Assembly: GCA_026415315.1 (NCBI GenBank)
Contig: JAOAHI010000020.1
Coordinates: 1,115 to 33,201, forward strand
Reading direction: 5' to 3'
Origin: Methylohalobius sp.
Lineage (GTDB): Bacteria; Pseudomonadota; Gammaproteobacteria; Methylococcales; Methylothermaceae
DNA length: 32,087 nucleotides
Shown here: positions 30,008 through 32,087 of the stretch, piece by piece
Layout of the letters: every line of letters starts with the position of its first letter
Position numbering within the stretch: position 1 is the stretch's first letter
Made by a program: the position numbers and the translations under genes
Notes under the pieces: model-generated
Told to the model about the DNA's origin: nothing
The model's input: only the letters and a program-made list of their open reading frames with translations
The model's database searches: none

Positions 30008-32087
<2,080 letters not shown>

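Overview
The window reads as a continuous, very compact stretch of a gammaproteobacterial chromosome. Evidence for that placement: an HflD-family gene; the order yceF / yceD-rpmF-plsX-fabH-fabD-fabG-acpP-fabF-pabC-mltG-tmk-holB-pilZ-tatD, with pilZ between holB and tatD as in pseudomonad-like gammaproteobacteria; pyrG-kdsA-eno-ftsB-ispD-ispF; and Kdo synthesis, which implies a Gram-negative outer membrane. I cannot name genus or family from the sequence alone. Nearly all of the window is coding. No stretch above about 120 bases lacks a gene, so there are no long empty intervals to describe. Twelve gene pairs overlap by exactly four bases (ten ATGA, two GTGA), several starts are GTG or TTG, and many genes have weak Shine-Dalgarno sequences.

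Layout. (1) Positions 1-4743, minus strand: an EAL-HDOD signalling protein, then hflD, then a three-gene ABC exporter of the GldA/GldF/GldG type; the GldG-like gene runs off the left edge. (2) 4864-10920, plus strand: pyrG, kdsA, eno, ftsB, ispD, ispF, uppP. These cover CTP and Kdo supply, glycolysis, the divisome, the MEP isoprenoid pathway and recycling of the undecaprenyl carrier. (3) 10955-11545, minus: the Maf/YceF nucleotide pyrophosphatase, divergent from (4) 11617-22326, plus: a 14-gene fatty-acid/ribosome/replication/pilus operon. (5) 22260-23387, minus: a class V aminotransferase that overlaps tatD tail to tail. (6) 23440-25877, plus: an unknown 70-residue membrane protein, htpG (Hsp90) behind a good sigma-32-type promoter, and a DUF2892 membrane protein. 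(7) 25924-25998: tRNA-Val(CAC). (8) 26037-26900: a DUF3014 protein, abutting nadE (minus). (9) 29023-29682: a phosphoribosyltransferase. (10) 29687-32087, minus: a short HELLH metallopeptidase and the motor and C-terminal part of a type I restriction HsdR, visibly richer in G+C and running off the right edge.

How the genes work together. Regions 2-4 supply envelope growth. PlsX and the Fab enzymes with AcpP make acyl chains. KdsA makes the Kdo sugar for lipopolysaccharide, and PyrG makes the CTP needed to activate it. IspD and IspF feed isoprenoid synthesis and UppP recycles the resulting lipid carrier. FtsB and MltG act on septal and nascent peptidoglycan.

I found no clearly new multi-gene system. 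The best leads are regulatory or contextual: a sigma-32 promoter overlapping the end of a small unknown gene; a consensus promoter that would give a leaderless yceD mRNA, inside a 9-bp inverted repeat; an EAL-HDOD/HflD/ABC-exporter operon; uppP placed directly after ispF; a 67-bp coding overlap between tatD and an uncharacterised PLP enzyme; and a probably transferred restriction locus at the right edge.
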